A stretch of DNA of 29,795 nt from Treponema sp. (GTDB lineage: Bacteria; Spirochaetota; Spirochaetia; Treponematales; Breznakiellaceae), in contig JAISTO010000053.1 of the NCBI GenBank assembly GCA_031272575.1, positions 1 to 29,795 of the forward strand, given 5' to 3'. The notes under the pieces were generated by a model. That model saw only the letters and a list, made by a program, of their open reading frames with translations. It made no database searches and was not told where the DNA came from. A program made the position numbers and the translations under genes. Below are positions 12,995 through 20,594 of the stretch, piece after piece. How positions within the stretch are numbered: the stretch's first letter is position 1; every line of letters starts with the position of its first letter.

Positions 12995-14776
12995 ATGCCG
13001 AAGATTGAAGTAAACGAAGAGGCCTTCTACGGCCTCGCGGACCCCAAAGGCAGGGGGGGGGCCTGGCGCGCGGATCGGGGGGCCTTCGAGGAGGCGCTCA
13101 CGTGCGCGAAGGCCGAACTGGACGAGGACGCGGCCCCGGACGTGCCGGATGCGGAGCGCGTCCTCAAAATCGAGTTGAATGACACGAACCGGCCCGACCT
13201 GTGGGGTACCGCGGGCTGCGCGCGGCAGCTGCGGATCTACCAGGGCGGGGGCATACCGGCCTATCCCTTCTTTTCCACGCCGGGCAAGGCGCTTGCGGCC
13301 CGGCATCAGGTCATCGTGGAGGACACGGTGCGCAAGGTGCGGCCCTTTCTGGCGGGTTTTGTTGCGGCGGGCAAGGGCATAACGGACGCGGGGCTCCGCG
13401 ACATGATCCAAACCCAGGAAAAACTCGCGGGGAACTTCGGGCGCAAGCGCCGCACCATCTCGATGGGCCTCTACCGCATCGCGATCATCAAATGGCCTAT
13501 TCACTACAAGGCGGTCGATCCGGACTCCGTGTCCTTCGTCCCGCTCCAGTGGGATGTCCCGCTCACGCTCCGCGAAATCCTGAAGCAGCACCCCAAGGGC
13601 AAAGAGTACGGCTTCATTCAGGAGCACGAGCCGCTCCACCCGCTCCTCGTGGATGCGGCCGGCGGCGTCCTCTCCTATCCGCCCATCATCAACTCCGCGG
13701 ACCTGGGGGCCGTGCAGGTGGGCGACTCCGACCTCTTCGTCGAAATCACCGGCACCGATATGCCCTCGGTTACGCTGGCGGCCTCTATCATGGCCTGCGA
13801 CCTGGCGGATCAGGGCTTCAGCATCGAGCCGGTCAGGGTCGACTACGCGTACGACACCCCCTTCGGCCGCAGTGTGGTCAACCCGCTTTACTTTCAGGAG
13901 CCGGTCTTCTGTTCACTTGCACGCATCGAAAAGTTTCTGGGCGAAAAAATTGATGTCGACGCCGCGCTCGCGGCGCTGGCCCGCATGGGCGTACGCGCGG
14001 AGCCCGCTCGGGGCGAAGAAAACGGCGCGGGCGCCCTGTCCATTAAGAGTGATGGTCCGGTTGAAGGCGTACTGGCGCGGCCGCCCGAGTACCGCAACGA
14101 CTTCCTGCACGCCGCGGACGTGGCCGAGGATGTCATGATGGGGCGGGGCCTCGCGTCCTTCGCGCCGGAGCGCCCGAAGGATTTCACGCTGGGCAGGCTC
14201 AGCGCGCTCACACTCCTGTCCCGCAGGGTAAAGTCCCTTATGGTGGGGCTCGGTTATCAGGAGATGATTTACAACTACCTCGGTTCGCGCAAAGACCTGG
14301 TCGAAAAAATGCGGGGAGGGGGCGAGCGCATACTCCGCGTCTCCAACCCGATGACCGAAAACTACGAGTATGTGCGCGACTCGATTCTCGCGTCCCTTAT
14401 GGGAACCGAGGCCGTGTCGGGCGGCGCGGCCTACCCGCACAAGATTTTCGAAACCGGCAAGGTGGCCTTCAAGGACGCCTCCGACCCCAGCGGCGCCCGT
14501 ACGCGCCAGTACCTCGGCTTCCTCCACTCCGGCGCGGACGCCAACTTCAACACCGTGGCCGCGGAGATGCAGACCCTCTGTTACTATCTCTCCAAAGAGT
14601 ACCAGGTAACCGAATCGGACGACCCGCGCTTCATTCCGGGGCGGGCGGCGGCGGTCATTCTGGATGGAAAACCGGCCGGCGTCTTCGGCGAACTGCACCC
14701 GGAAGTGCTTGCCAACTGGGGCTCGACGGTTCCGGCCGCCGCCGCGGAACTCGATCTGGAGCGTTTACTCGGTTGA
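12995..14776 (+). CDS. pheT: phenylalanyl-tRNA synthetase beta subunit, archaeal/spirochaetal type
   Basis: A 593-residue protein. It starts with MPKIEVNEEAFYGL and contains KIELNDTNRPDLWGTAGCARQL, the pattern of the short beta chain found in archaea, eukaryotes and spirochaetes, rather than the roughly 800-residue bacterial beta chain with its N-terminal EMAP/tRNA-binding and C-terminal anticodon-binding domains. B3/B4 editing-type and B5 domains precede a catalytic-core-like C-terminus (YQEMIYNYLGSRK, RVSNPMTENYEYVRDSILASL, HKIFETGKV). It works as an alpha2-beta2 tetramer with PheS, charging tRNA-Phe; pheS is not in this window. The start ATG lies nine bases beyond the -10 with no ribosome binding site. 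The stop TGA overlaps the TTG start of fabH. Confidence 0.93.
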   Translation: MPKIEVNEEAFYGLADPKGRGGAWRADRGAFEEALTCAKAELDEDAAPDVPDAERVLKIELNDTNRPDLWGTAGCARQLRIYQGGGIPAYPFFSTPGKALAARHQVIVEDTVRKVRPFLAGFVAAGKGITDAGLRDMIQTQEKLAGNFGRKRRTISMGLYRIAIIKWPIHYKAVDPDSVSFVPLQWDVPLTLREILKQHPKGKEYGFIQEHEPLHPLLVDAAGGVLSYPPIINSADLGAVQVGDSDLFVEITGTDMPSVTLAASIMACDLADQGFSIEPVRVDYAYDTPFGRSVVNPLYFQEPVFCSLARIEKFLGEKIDVDAALAALARMGVRAEPARGEENGAGALSIKSDGPVEGVLARPPEYRNDFLHAADVAEDVMMGRGLASFAPERPKDFTLGRLSALTLLSRRVKSLMVGLGYQEMIYNYLGSRKDLVEKMRGGGERILRVSNPMTENYEYVRDSILASLMGTEAVSGGAAYPHKIFETGKVAFKDASDPSGARTRQYLGFLHSGADANFNTVAAEMQTLCYYLSKEYQVTESDDPRFIPGRAAAVILDGKPAGVFGELHPEVLANWGSTVPAAAAELDLERLLG

Positions 14777-15801
14777 CGCGCTTCGTCATTACGGGAACCG
14801 GCAGCAGCGTTCCCCCCCGCCGCGTGAGCAACGCGGCGCTCTCGGAAAAAATGGACACGAGCGACGAGTGGATTCGCTCGCACACCGGCATAGCGGCGCG
14901 GCACATGGCGGACGAATCCTGCGCGACAAGCGATCTCGCGGTGGAGGCCGCGCGGGCCGCGCTCGAGAAGGCGTCCCCCGGGGCCCCCCTGGCGGAAGCG
15001 GCGCGGGCTGTGGATGTCATCGTCGTTGCCACCGCTACCCCGGACTACCAGGGCTGCCCCTCCACGGCCTGCCTGGTGCAGCACGCGCTGGGCGCGGTCA
15101 ATGCCGCCGCGCTCGACCTCGCCGCGGGCTGCACGGGCTTCGTGTACGGCCTCGAAACGGCCGCGGGGCTCCTCGCGGTGGGGCCGGGCCGCGCCCGCGC
15201 GCTCGTCATAGGCGCGGAGACGCTCACCCGCTTCCTCGACTGGGGCGACCGCTCCGTCAGCGTGCTCTTCGGGGATGGCGCGGGCGCGGTCGTGCTCGAC
15301 AAGGTCAGCGCCGCGGAAGATGGCCGCGCCGCCTCTCCGCGGGGGCTCCTGCGCTCCCTGCTCCGCGCGGACGGGTCTGGCGCGCAGGACCTCATCTTCA
15401 GGCGGGGGGGCTCGCGCGCGCCGTTCCGCGCGGGCGAGACCCTCGAAAAGGGTATGCACCTTTCGATGAACGGCCGCGCCGTCTACACCTTCGCGGTGAA
15501 GGCCCTCTGCGAAACGATCGAGGCGCTCCTCGCAGCCGAGCGCCTGAGTCACGAGCGCCTCGCCTGGATAGTCCCCCACCAGGCGAACGCCCGCATCGTG
15601 CAGGCCGCGGCAAAACGGCTCGGCATCCCGGAGGAAAAGTTTTTCCTGAACATAGCGGACTACGCGAACACCTCCGCCGCGTCCATCCCCCTCGCGCTCG
15701 ACGAACTGAACCGCTCGGGCCGTCTGCACCCGGGCGATCTGATCCTCAGCGCGGGCTTCGGCGCCGGCCTCACCTACGGGGGAAACCTTATCGAGTGGTA
15801 G
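14773..15801 (+). CDS. fabH: beta-ketoacyl-ACP synthase III
   Basis: A 342-residue enzyme that condenses acetyl-CoA with malonyl-ACP to start fatty-acid synthesis. The FabH Cys-His-Asn triad is present: Cys120 in LDLAAGCTGFVYG, His269 in WIVPHQANARI and Asn299 in DYANTSAASIP. The N-terminus (MTRFVITGTGSSVPPRRVSN, then DTSDEWIRSHTGI) and C-terminus (LSAGFGAGLTYGGNLIEW) are typical and full length. The start is a TTG overlapping the stop of pheT in TTGA, so the two genes are coupled. The first conserved residues (FVITGTG) begin four codons after this TTG, which leaves no room for a later start. Its stop faces uppP, nine bases away. Confidence 0.93.
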   Translation: MTRFVITGTGSSVPPRRVSNAALSEKMDTSDEWIRSHTGIAARHMADESCATSDLAVEAARAALEKASPGAPLAEAARAVDVIVVATATPDYQGCPSTACLVQHALGAVNAAALDLAAGCTGFVYGLETAAGLLAVGPGRARALVIGAETLTRFLDWGDRSVSVLFGDGAGAVVLDKVSAAEDGRAASPRGLLRSLLRADGSGAQDLIFRRGGSRAPFRAGETLEKGMHLSMNGRAVYTFAVKALCETIEALLAAERLSHERLAWIVPHQANARIVQAAAKRLGIPEEKFFLNIADYANTSAASIPLALDELNRSGRLHPGDLILSAGFGAGLTYGGNLIEW

Positions 15802-15809
15802 ACGCGCCG

Positions 15810-16682
15810 CTAAAACACGAGGCGCGTTACGAGGCGGTCAACAAGAATGAGCGCACCGAGCAGGAAGGTATAGAGTGAAAACCAGACGAGCGAGCGGGAG
15901 CGCACGATCTTCAGGGTAACATTGATCGAGAAAAAGCCCGTAACCCCGGCGGCGAGGAAGCCGGTTACGAGGGGAAGCAGGCCGATGCCGGCAGCCGGCG
16001 CAGCGCCAGCCGCGTCCGCCGCCGGAAAGAGGAGGTCCTTCCCTTGCAGAACCAGGGCCCCGAGGATGGCCGGGATCGACAGAAGGAAGGAAAAGCGCGC
16101 GGCGAAGTCCCGGTCGAGTCTGCGGAAGATGCCCGCGGAGAGGGTCGCGCCGGAACGGGAGACCCCCGGAAGCACCGCCGCCGCCTGGAGCGCGCCCACT
16201 ATGAGCGCGTCGTACCAGCGCATAGCGCGGGCAGGGGGCCTGTCCGCCTCGCGGGGCGGGTTTTGCGCCGCCGCGCCCCGGAAGCGGACCCTGCCGGAGA
16301 AGCACTCCGCGGTGAAGAGCAGCGCCGCGGTGAGCAGGAAGGCCCCACCCAGAAAAGCGCCGGAGGCGAAAGCCTCCTCGATGGGGCCCCGGAAGAGGAG
16401 CGCGGCGCCCACCGCGGGCGCGGTGCCGATTAAGAGGTACAGCGTGAGGGGCTGGACAGGCCGTTTCAGGAGCGCGAGTATGTCCTTGCGCAGGGCAGCG
16501 AAGACCGCCAGCAGGGTGCCGCCGTGCAGCAGCGTGTCGAAGAGCAGGGAGGCCTCGGCCCCCGCGGTTTCGGAAATGCCGAACATTTTTTGCAGCAGGA
16601 CGAGGTGTCCCGAAGAACTCACGGGGAGAAATTCGGTGAGGCCCTGTACTATGCCGAGAATGAGCGCGTTCAGTACCGTCAT
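15810..16682 (-). CDS. uppP: undecaprenyl-diphosphatase UppP (BacA)
   Basis: A 290-residue inner-membrane phosphatase that recycles undecaprenyl pyrophosphate to the monophosphate carrier for peptidoglycan synthesis; overexpression gives bacitracin resistance. The two family motifs are clear: QGLTEFLPVSSSGHLVL near the N-terminus and PGVSRSGATLSAGIFRR in the middle, providing the Glu, Ser and Arg residues of the active site. About eight hydrophobic segments are seen. The start is the ATG at 16682 (MTVLNALILGIVQGLTEF); a longer frame upstream is Arg/Ser/Ala-rich and overlaps the divergent gene, so it is not coding. The -10 ends six bases from the ATG. Confidence 0.93.
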   Translation of the reverse strand: MTVLNALILGIVQGLTEFLPVSSSGHLVLLQKMFGISETAGAEASLLFDTLLHGGTLLAVFAALRKDILALLKRPVQPLTLYLLIGTAPAVGAALLFRGPIEEAFASGAFLGGAFLLTAALLFTAECFSGRVRFRGAAAQNPPREADRPPARAMRWYDALIVGALQAAAVLPGVSRSGATLSAGIFRRLDRDFAARFSFLLSIPAILGALVLQGKDLLFPAADAAGAAPAAGIGLLPLVTGFLAAGVTGFFSINVTLKIVRSRSLVWFSLYTFLLGALILVDRLVTRLVF

Positions 16683-16688
16683 AGGGGA

Positions 16689-16717
16689 AGCATAGCGCAG
16701 GGCGCATAAAAAAGCAA
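16689..16717 (-). promoter_or_regulatory. uppP promoter (leaderless type)
   Basis: TTGCTT (16712-16717) and TATGCT (16689-16694) on the minus strand with a 17-base spacer, six bases to the ATG. The divergent PPDK-like gene starts at 16723, only five bases beyond the -35; its own promoter must overlap this one and I could not define it. Confidence 0.7.
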
Positions 16718-16722
16718 GAGAT

Positions 16723-18405
16723 ATGAAACACATGCCAGTAAAAGTGATGGCCGGTTCGGCCCTCGAGGCGGCCCTCACCCGCCTCGCGCGGGACGCGCGG
16801 CGCGGGGCGCTGAGCCGCGATGCCGCGCTTGCGCGGGTCGATGCGGCGGCCCTGCGGGAACTGCTGCGGCCCCGGCTCGAGCCTGCCGCGCTCGCGGGGC
16901 TCCCCCGCTGGAGCGGCGGTCTCACGGGCAGCGCGGGCGCGGCCTCGGGCAGGCTCTACCTCAGCGCGGAGGCCCTCCTCGCCGCGAAGCGGGAGGCGGC
17001 CGCGCCCGGCTATGTGCTCGCCCTGCCTGAGGCGCTGGCCGCGGACGTCCCCGGCCTGGCCGCGGCGGATGCCGTCATCAGCGCGGAGGGGGGCTATGCG
17101 GCTCACGCCGCGGTACTGGCGCGGCAGTACGGCACGGCCGCGGTACTCGCCCCGGGCCTGCGCATACGCGGCAAGAAGGCCCTGCTGGGGGGCCTTGCCC
17201 TGCACGAGGGGGATCCGGTCAGTGTGGACGCGCCCGCAGCTGCCCCCCCCTCTGTCTACGCGGGGGCCGTGCCGCTTGCGCGGGAGGCGCGGGGGGGGCC
17301 CGCTCTGCGCGCCGTGCTGGGCCTGGCCAGGGACGCGCTGCGCGAGGCGGGCTTCGCCGTGCGCTGCAATGCCGACTCCGCGCCTGACGCCGCGCTCGGC
17401 AGGGCCCTCGGCGCGGAGGGCGTCGGCCTCTGCCGCACCGAGCATATGTTCTTCGCGCCCGAGCGCCTCCCCTTTTTCCAGGCCCTGCTCCTCTCCGCCG
17501 CGCGGGGGGAGCGGGATGCCGCGCTCGAGGCCCTCTTTCATTTTCAACAGGATGATTTTTATGCCCTCCTCGCCGCCGCGGCCGGGAAGCCCGTCACCAT
17601 CAGGCTCCTCGACGCCCCCCTCCACGAGTTCCTGCCCCCCCCCTCCGCGCGCGAGATCGCCCCTCTCGCGTCCCGCATGGGGCTCTCGGCGCGGGAGGCG
17701 CGCGCGCGCATCGCCTCGCTCCGCGAAAAAAACCCCATGCTCGGGCTGCGCGGCTGCCGCGTCGGGGTCGTCTTCCCGGAACTGTACGCCATGCAGGTGC
17801 GGGCCATCATGGCCGCCGCTTGCCGCGCCCGGCGGGAGCGAAAAAAAGTCACCCTGGATATCCTGATCCCCTTTGTCATAAACGAACGGGAATGCAAGTT
17901 GATAGCGTACGGCCGCAAAATCGAGGGGGGGGGCTTCGCGGGTATAGCGGGGGCGGCCGAGGCCTTTTTCGCGGAGGCCGGGGAGCGCGCCATACCCTTC
18001 CGCATAGGCGCGATGATCGAGACGCCGGCCGCGGCGCTGGCCGCCGCCGGCATCGCGCGCTACGCGGCCTTCTTTTGCATAGGCGGCAACGACCTCACGC
18101 AGACCGCGCTCGGCATCTCGCGGGACGACTGCGGGTCCTTCCTGCCGGCCTACACCCGCGCCGACCTCATCGCCGCGGACCCCTTTGCCGCGCTCGAGGG
18201 CCCGGCCGCCGAACTCGCGGAGACCGCGCTCGAGCGGGGCCGTCAAACCAGGCCCGGCCTTCCCTGCTGCTTCTGCGGCGAGCAGGCCGCGTCCCCCCAG
18301 GGCGCCCGCTGGTGCGCGGCCTCGGGCTTCGACAGCATATCCTGCTCAAGCCGCGCCGTCCCCATCGCGGCCCTCGCCGCCGCCCAAACCCTCGCGGGAG
18401 GCTGA
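16723..18405 (+). CDS. PPDK-like PEP-utilizing protein lacking the ATP-grasp domain
   Basis: A 560-residue protein matching the central and C-terminal domains of pyruvate, phosphate dikinase. It begins in what is normally the linker (GALSRDAALARVDAAALREL), continues with the swivelling phosphohistidine domain (EGGYAAHAAVLARQYG, His about 128) and then the PEP/pyruvate TIM barrel (GVGLCRTEHMFF, KPVTIRLLDAPLHEFLP, NPMLGLRGCRVGVVFPELY, and CCFCGEQAASP for the active-site Cys region). The roughly 340-residue nucleotide-binding domain is absent. It might phosphorylate a partner protein like PTS enzyme I, or pair with a separate ATP-grasp subunit; both are guesses. The C-terminal end is Ala-rich. 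Start ATG has no good ribosome binding site. The HisJ gene follows after one base. Confidence 0.8.
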   Translation: MKHMPVKVMAGSALEAALTRLARDARRGALSRDAALARVDAAALRELLRPRLEPAALAGLPRWSGGLTGSAGAASGRLYLSAEALLAAKREAAAPGYVLALPEALAADVPGLAAADAVISAEGGYAAHAAVLARQYGTAAVLAPGLRIRGKKALLGGLALHEGDPVSVDAPAAAPPSVYAGAVPLAREARGGPALRAVLGLARDALREAGFAVRCNADSAPDAALGRALGAEGVGLCRTEHMFFAPERLPFFQALLLSAARGERDAALEALFHFQQDDFYALLAAAAGKPVTIRLLDAPLHEFLPPPSAREIAPLASRMGLSAREARARIASLREKNPMLGLRGCRVGVVFPELYAMQVRAIMAAACRARRERKKVTLDILIPFVINERECKLIAYGRKIEGGGFAGIAGAAEAFFAEAGERAIPFRIGAMIETPAAALAAAGIARYAAFFCIGGNDLTQTALGISRDDCGSFLPAYTRADLIAADPFAALEGPAAELAETALERGRQTRPGLPCCFCGEQAASPQGARWCAASGFDSISCSSRAVPIAALAAAQTLAGG

Positions 18406-18406
18406 T

Positions 18407-19291
18407 ATGTTCGGCTGTATGCATACCCACACGCCTTTTTGTGATGGCAAGGATTCAATCGAAATGATGTGCCAGGCCGCCTTCGAGAAGGGCCTGGTCT
18501 GCCTCGGCTTTAGTTCCCATGCCCCCCTTCCGCCTTTCCTGGGCATTAAAAGTGACTGGCACCTCCCCCCTTCCCGCGTCGCGGCCTACCTTGACGAGGC
18601 GCGTTCCGCCGCGCGGCGCTGGCAGGGCCGGCTTGCCGTCTACGTGGGCCTCGAGGTGGACGGCTTTGTCGACTCGGGGGGGCATCTTTTGGCAGGCCCC
18701 GCGGACGAGCGCATCCGCGCGCTCGGCCTCGACTTCGTGATCGGGGCCCTGCACTACATCCTGCCCGCGCGGGGGGCCCCCTTCACGGTGGACGGCCCCC
18801 CCGAGGAGACCTGGCAGGGCATCGAGATGGGCTTTGGGGGGGACGCGCGGGCCTTCGCGGCCGCGTACTGGCAGGCCGAGTGCGCCCTCATCGAGGGCGG
18901 GGGCTTCGACTTCGCCGCGCACCTCGACCTCCTGAAAAAAAACACCTTCTTTCAGGACGCGGCCGGGGCCTGGCAGCGCCGCTGGTTCCGCGAGGATGCC
19001 TGCGCGGAGGGCATGGAGGCCGCCGTCCGCGCCCTCGCCGCGCGGGGGCTGCCCGCCGAACTCAACACCGGCGGCCTCAACCGGGGCAAAACGCCCGAAA
19101 CATACCCCAGCCCCCGCCTGCTCAAGGCCCTGCATGGGCAGGGGGTGCCCATCATCGTCAATGCGGATGCCCATCGCGCCGCCGAACTGGGGGGCAACTA
19201 CCCCCTCGCCGCGCAGTGCCTTCAGGAAGCGGGCTTTTCGGAGCACCTCTTATTCGCGGGCCGCGGCAACTGGCGCCGGGAGCCGCTGTAA
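18407..19291 (+). CDS. hisJ: histidinol-phosphatase, PHP family (HisJ-like)
   Basis: A 294-residue PHP-domain metal-dependent phosphatase. The metal-binding motifs appear in order: MHTHTPFCDG (His6, His8, Asp13), GFSSHAPLP, GLEVDGF (Glu), DFVIGALHYI (His), DFAAHLDLLKK (His, Asp) and NADAHR (Asp, His). The closest named family is HisJ, which removes phosphate from L-histidinol phosphate in histidine synthesis; no other his gene is here, so a different phosphate ester substrate is possible. The ATG follows the PPDK-like stop by one base and is preceded by GGGAGG inside that gene, so they form an operon. The stop lies inside the outer arm of a repeat structure at 19292-19757. Confidence 0.88.
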   Translation: MFGCMHTHTPFCDGKDSIEMMCQAAFEKGLVCLGFSSHAPLPPFLGIKSDWHLPPSRVAAYLDEARSAARRWQGRLAVYVGLEVDGFVDSGGHLLAGPADERIRALGLDFVIGALHYILPARGAPFTVDGPPEETWQGIEMGFGGDARAFAAAYWQAECALIEGGGFDFAAHLDLLKKNTFFQDAAGAWQRRWFREDACAEGMEAAVRALAARGLPAELNTGGLNRGKTPETYPSPRLLKALHGQGVPIIVNADAHRAAELGGNYPLAAQCLQEAGFSEHLLFAGRGNWRREPL

Positions 19292-19365
19292 GCAGGATAA
19301 ACGCATAGACAGGTCTGCCGGCCTCTGTTGTCAACGGGGAAAATGCTGCGCTTGTGCGCCCTTAT

Positions 19366-19666
19366 GGGGCAGGGGACGGACGGGAAAAATGATTGGAAGG
19401 CTGTTTGCGGCAACGAAGTTGCCGTCGGCTAATGCACGACGCACTTGAGACTGCGCATCGTGATACCGCATGACGCTGCGCAAGAGGGCATTAGGGGCAA
19501 AAAAAGACAAAACCCGAAAAAAGGTCACTGTACCGAACAGAGTACCACCCAGCATCGCGAAGGTGACGGCGACAGTGACCCGGGACGGCAGCGCCCGGTT
19601 TTGGCTTCTTTTTGCCGGAAGGGGCGGCTTCAGGCCGCGTCATTTTTCCCGGCCGTCCACTGCCCC
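19366..19666. mobile_element. MITE-like element, copy 2, with 27-bp terminal inverted repeats
   Basis: Positions 19366-19392 and 19640-19666 are inverted repeats matching at 25 of 27 positions. Internal blocks are shared with copy 1: GGCAAAAAAAGACAAAACCC, AGAGTACCACCCAGCATCGC and GGTTTTGGCTTCTTTTTGCC. The inner part between the left end and GGCTAATGCACGA differs. Copy 2 has GGGAAAAATGA at the left and the exact complement at the right, whereas copy 1 has GGGGAAAATGA at both ends, a paired change. Confidence 0.8.
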
Positions 19667-19705
19667 CCAGAGAGCGGAGTTTTACTCCGTCCCCTTTAGG
19701 GGCAG

Positions 19706-19728
19706 ATTCCGCGGTTAAACCGCGGAAT
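19706..19728. terminator. hairpin between convergent genes
   Basis: ATTCCGCGGTT and AACCGCGGAAT are perfect 11-base arms around one A. It lies between the converging hisJ and oxidoreductase genes. No long T-run follows, so it may instead be part of the repeat segment. Confidence 0.5.
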
Positions 19729-19797
19729 GACGGGCAAATTCTATGCGTTTATCCTGCGCTGTAAGGAAGCGCTGCGGGCTGCCGGGCTGCGCTTTAA

Positions 19798-20331
19798 CTA
19801 CACGGCATTGTAGCCTGCCCGTATCGCCTCGACGTTCATCGGTATGAATTTATGCTTGTCTTCGGAGAAGAAATTTTTCAGTATGGCCTCGATGTCCGAA
19901 AGCGCGAGCGCCCCGGTCACTTTTGCCATGGCGCCGAGCGCGGCCATGTTGGCAATTTTTGCGCTGCCTATGCGCTCGGCAAGCCCGGTCGCGTCGACCC
20001 GCACTACCCGCAGATCCCCCCGGCCCGGCGCCTCTTTGACGAGACTCGCGTTCACCAGCAGGACGCCGCCCGGTTTCAGCGCGGCCTCGCACACAGCGAG
20101 CGAGTCGCTGTTCATGGCCAGCGCCGAGTCCGGCCTCGTAACGAGCGGGCTTGCGATCTCCTCGTCCGAAACGATGACGCTCGCGCGGGCTATGCCGCCC
20201 CGTTTCTCCGCGCCGTAAAACGGGAAAAAGGTGACGTTCTTCCCCTCTTTCATGCCGCAGTAGACCCAAATTTGTCCAAGCGAGATGATTCCCTGCCCGC
20301 CGAACCCCGCAAAAAAACTTTTTTCTGTCAT
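19798..20331 (-). CDS. 2-oxoacid:ferredoxin oxidoreductase, gamma subunit
   Basis: A 177-residue protein with the POR-gamma (PF01558) pattern: AGFGGQGIISLGQIW at residues 8-22, YGAEKRGGIARASVIVSDEEIASP, an ALAMNSDSL strand-helix, and ANMAALGAMAKVTGAL. It would be the gamma chain of a ketoacid oxidoreductase (Kor/Vor type) that makes acyl-CoA and reduced ferredoxin. The alpha and beta chains, normally adjacent, are not in the window: upstream is repeat DNA then a divergent gene, downstream is repeat DNA. The start is the ATG at 20331 after GAGGGT; a longer frame upstream is repeat-derived. A possible promoter (TTGAAA, then CAATAT, 18-base spacer) lies about 25 bases upstream. Confidence 0.85.
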   Translation of the reverse strand: MTEKSFFAGFGGQGIISLGQIWVYCGMKEGKNVTFFPFYGAEKRGGIARASVIVSDEEIASPLVTRPDSALAMNSDSLAVCEAALKPGGVLLVNASLVKEAPGRGDLRVVRVDATGLAERIGSAKIANMAALGAMAKVTGALALSDIEAILKNFFSEDKHKFIPMNVEAIRAGYNAV

Positions 20332-20402
20332 ACATACCCTCACCGTCCCATATTGCCGCATGCGGAGGACATTTTTCAAGGGGGGGCGGCGCGAATCACG
20401 AC

Positions 20403-20509
20403 CTCCACCGTCCATTTTCCACAAGCGCTTCGCACCCCCCACTCCCCACTCCCTACCCCCCCCCGCATCACGCTCAAGTCCCAAGTCCCAATTCCCACAG
20501 GCATCACGC
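20403..20509. repeat. three adjacent kinds of heptamer array
   Basis: Units related to CCGTCCA/TTTTCCA (20406-20422) are followed by CCCCACT units (about 20434-20457), then AAGTCCC units (20475-20500). The last array is flanked by the 9-mer GCATCACGC at both 20465-20473 and 20501-20509. Confidence 0.85.
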
Positions 20510-20555
20510 AGCGCTCCCCTATCCGCGCCGTCCCACCGCATCGCGCCGCGCCCCC

Positions 20556-20585
20556 TTGCCCTTCCCCCCCCTTTCCCGCTATGCT
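20556..20585 (+). promoter_or_regulatory. promoter of the NhaD/ArsB-like gene and tsaD (near-leaderless type)
   Basis: TTGCCC (20556-20561) and TATGCT (20580-20585), 18-base spacer, nine bases to the ATG at 20595. The TTG in frame upstream belongs to the -35 and is not the start. Confidence 0.7.
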
Positions 20586-20594
20586 TTAAACACT

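Larger units (their letters stand above)
19292..19757. repeat. 466-base segment bounded by a 17-base perfect inverted repeat
   Basis: GCAGGATAAACGCATAG at 19292-19308 is exactly complementary to 19741-19757. Between them lie MITE-like copy 2 and a GC palindrome. The segment separates the converging hisJ and oxidoreductase-gamma genes and contains no gene. It may be a composite of nested repeats or a paired-end terminator structure. Confidence 0.85.

Noticed and set aside
15838..18246. Very long minus-strand frame (802 codons) opposite uppP and the PPDK-like gene
   Set aside because: It is an antisense shadow in GC-rich DNA. Composition is Arg/Gly/Ala-rich and both strands have recognisable real genes there.
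20556..20594. Alternative TTG start for the NhaD-like protein
   Set aside because: This TTG is the -35 element; the resulting 13-residue extension would lie upstream of the predicted transcription start.
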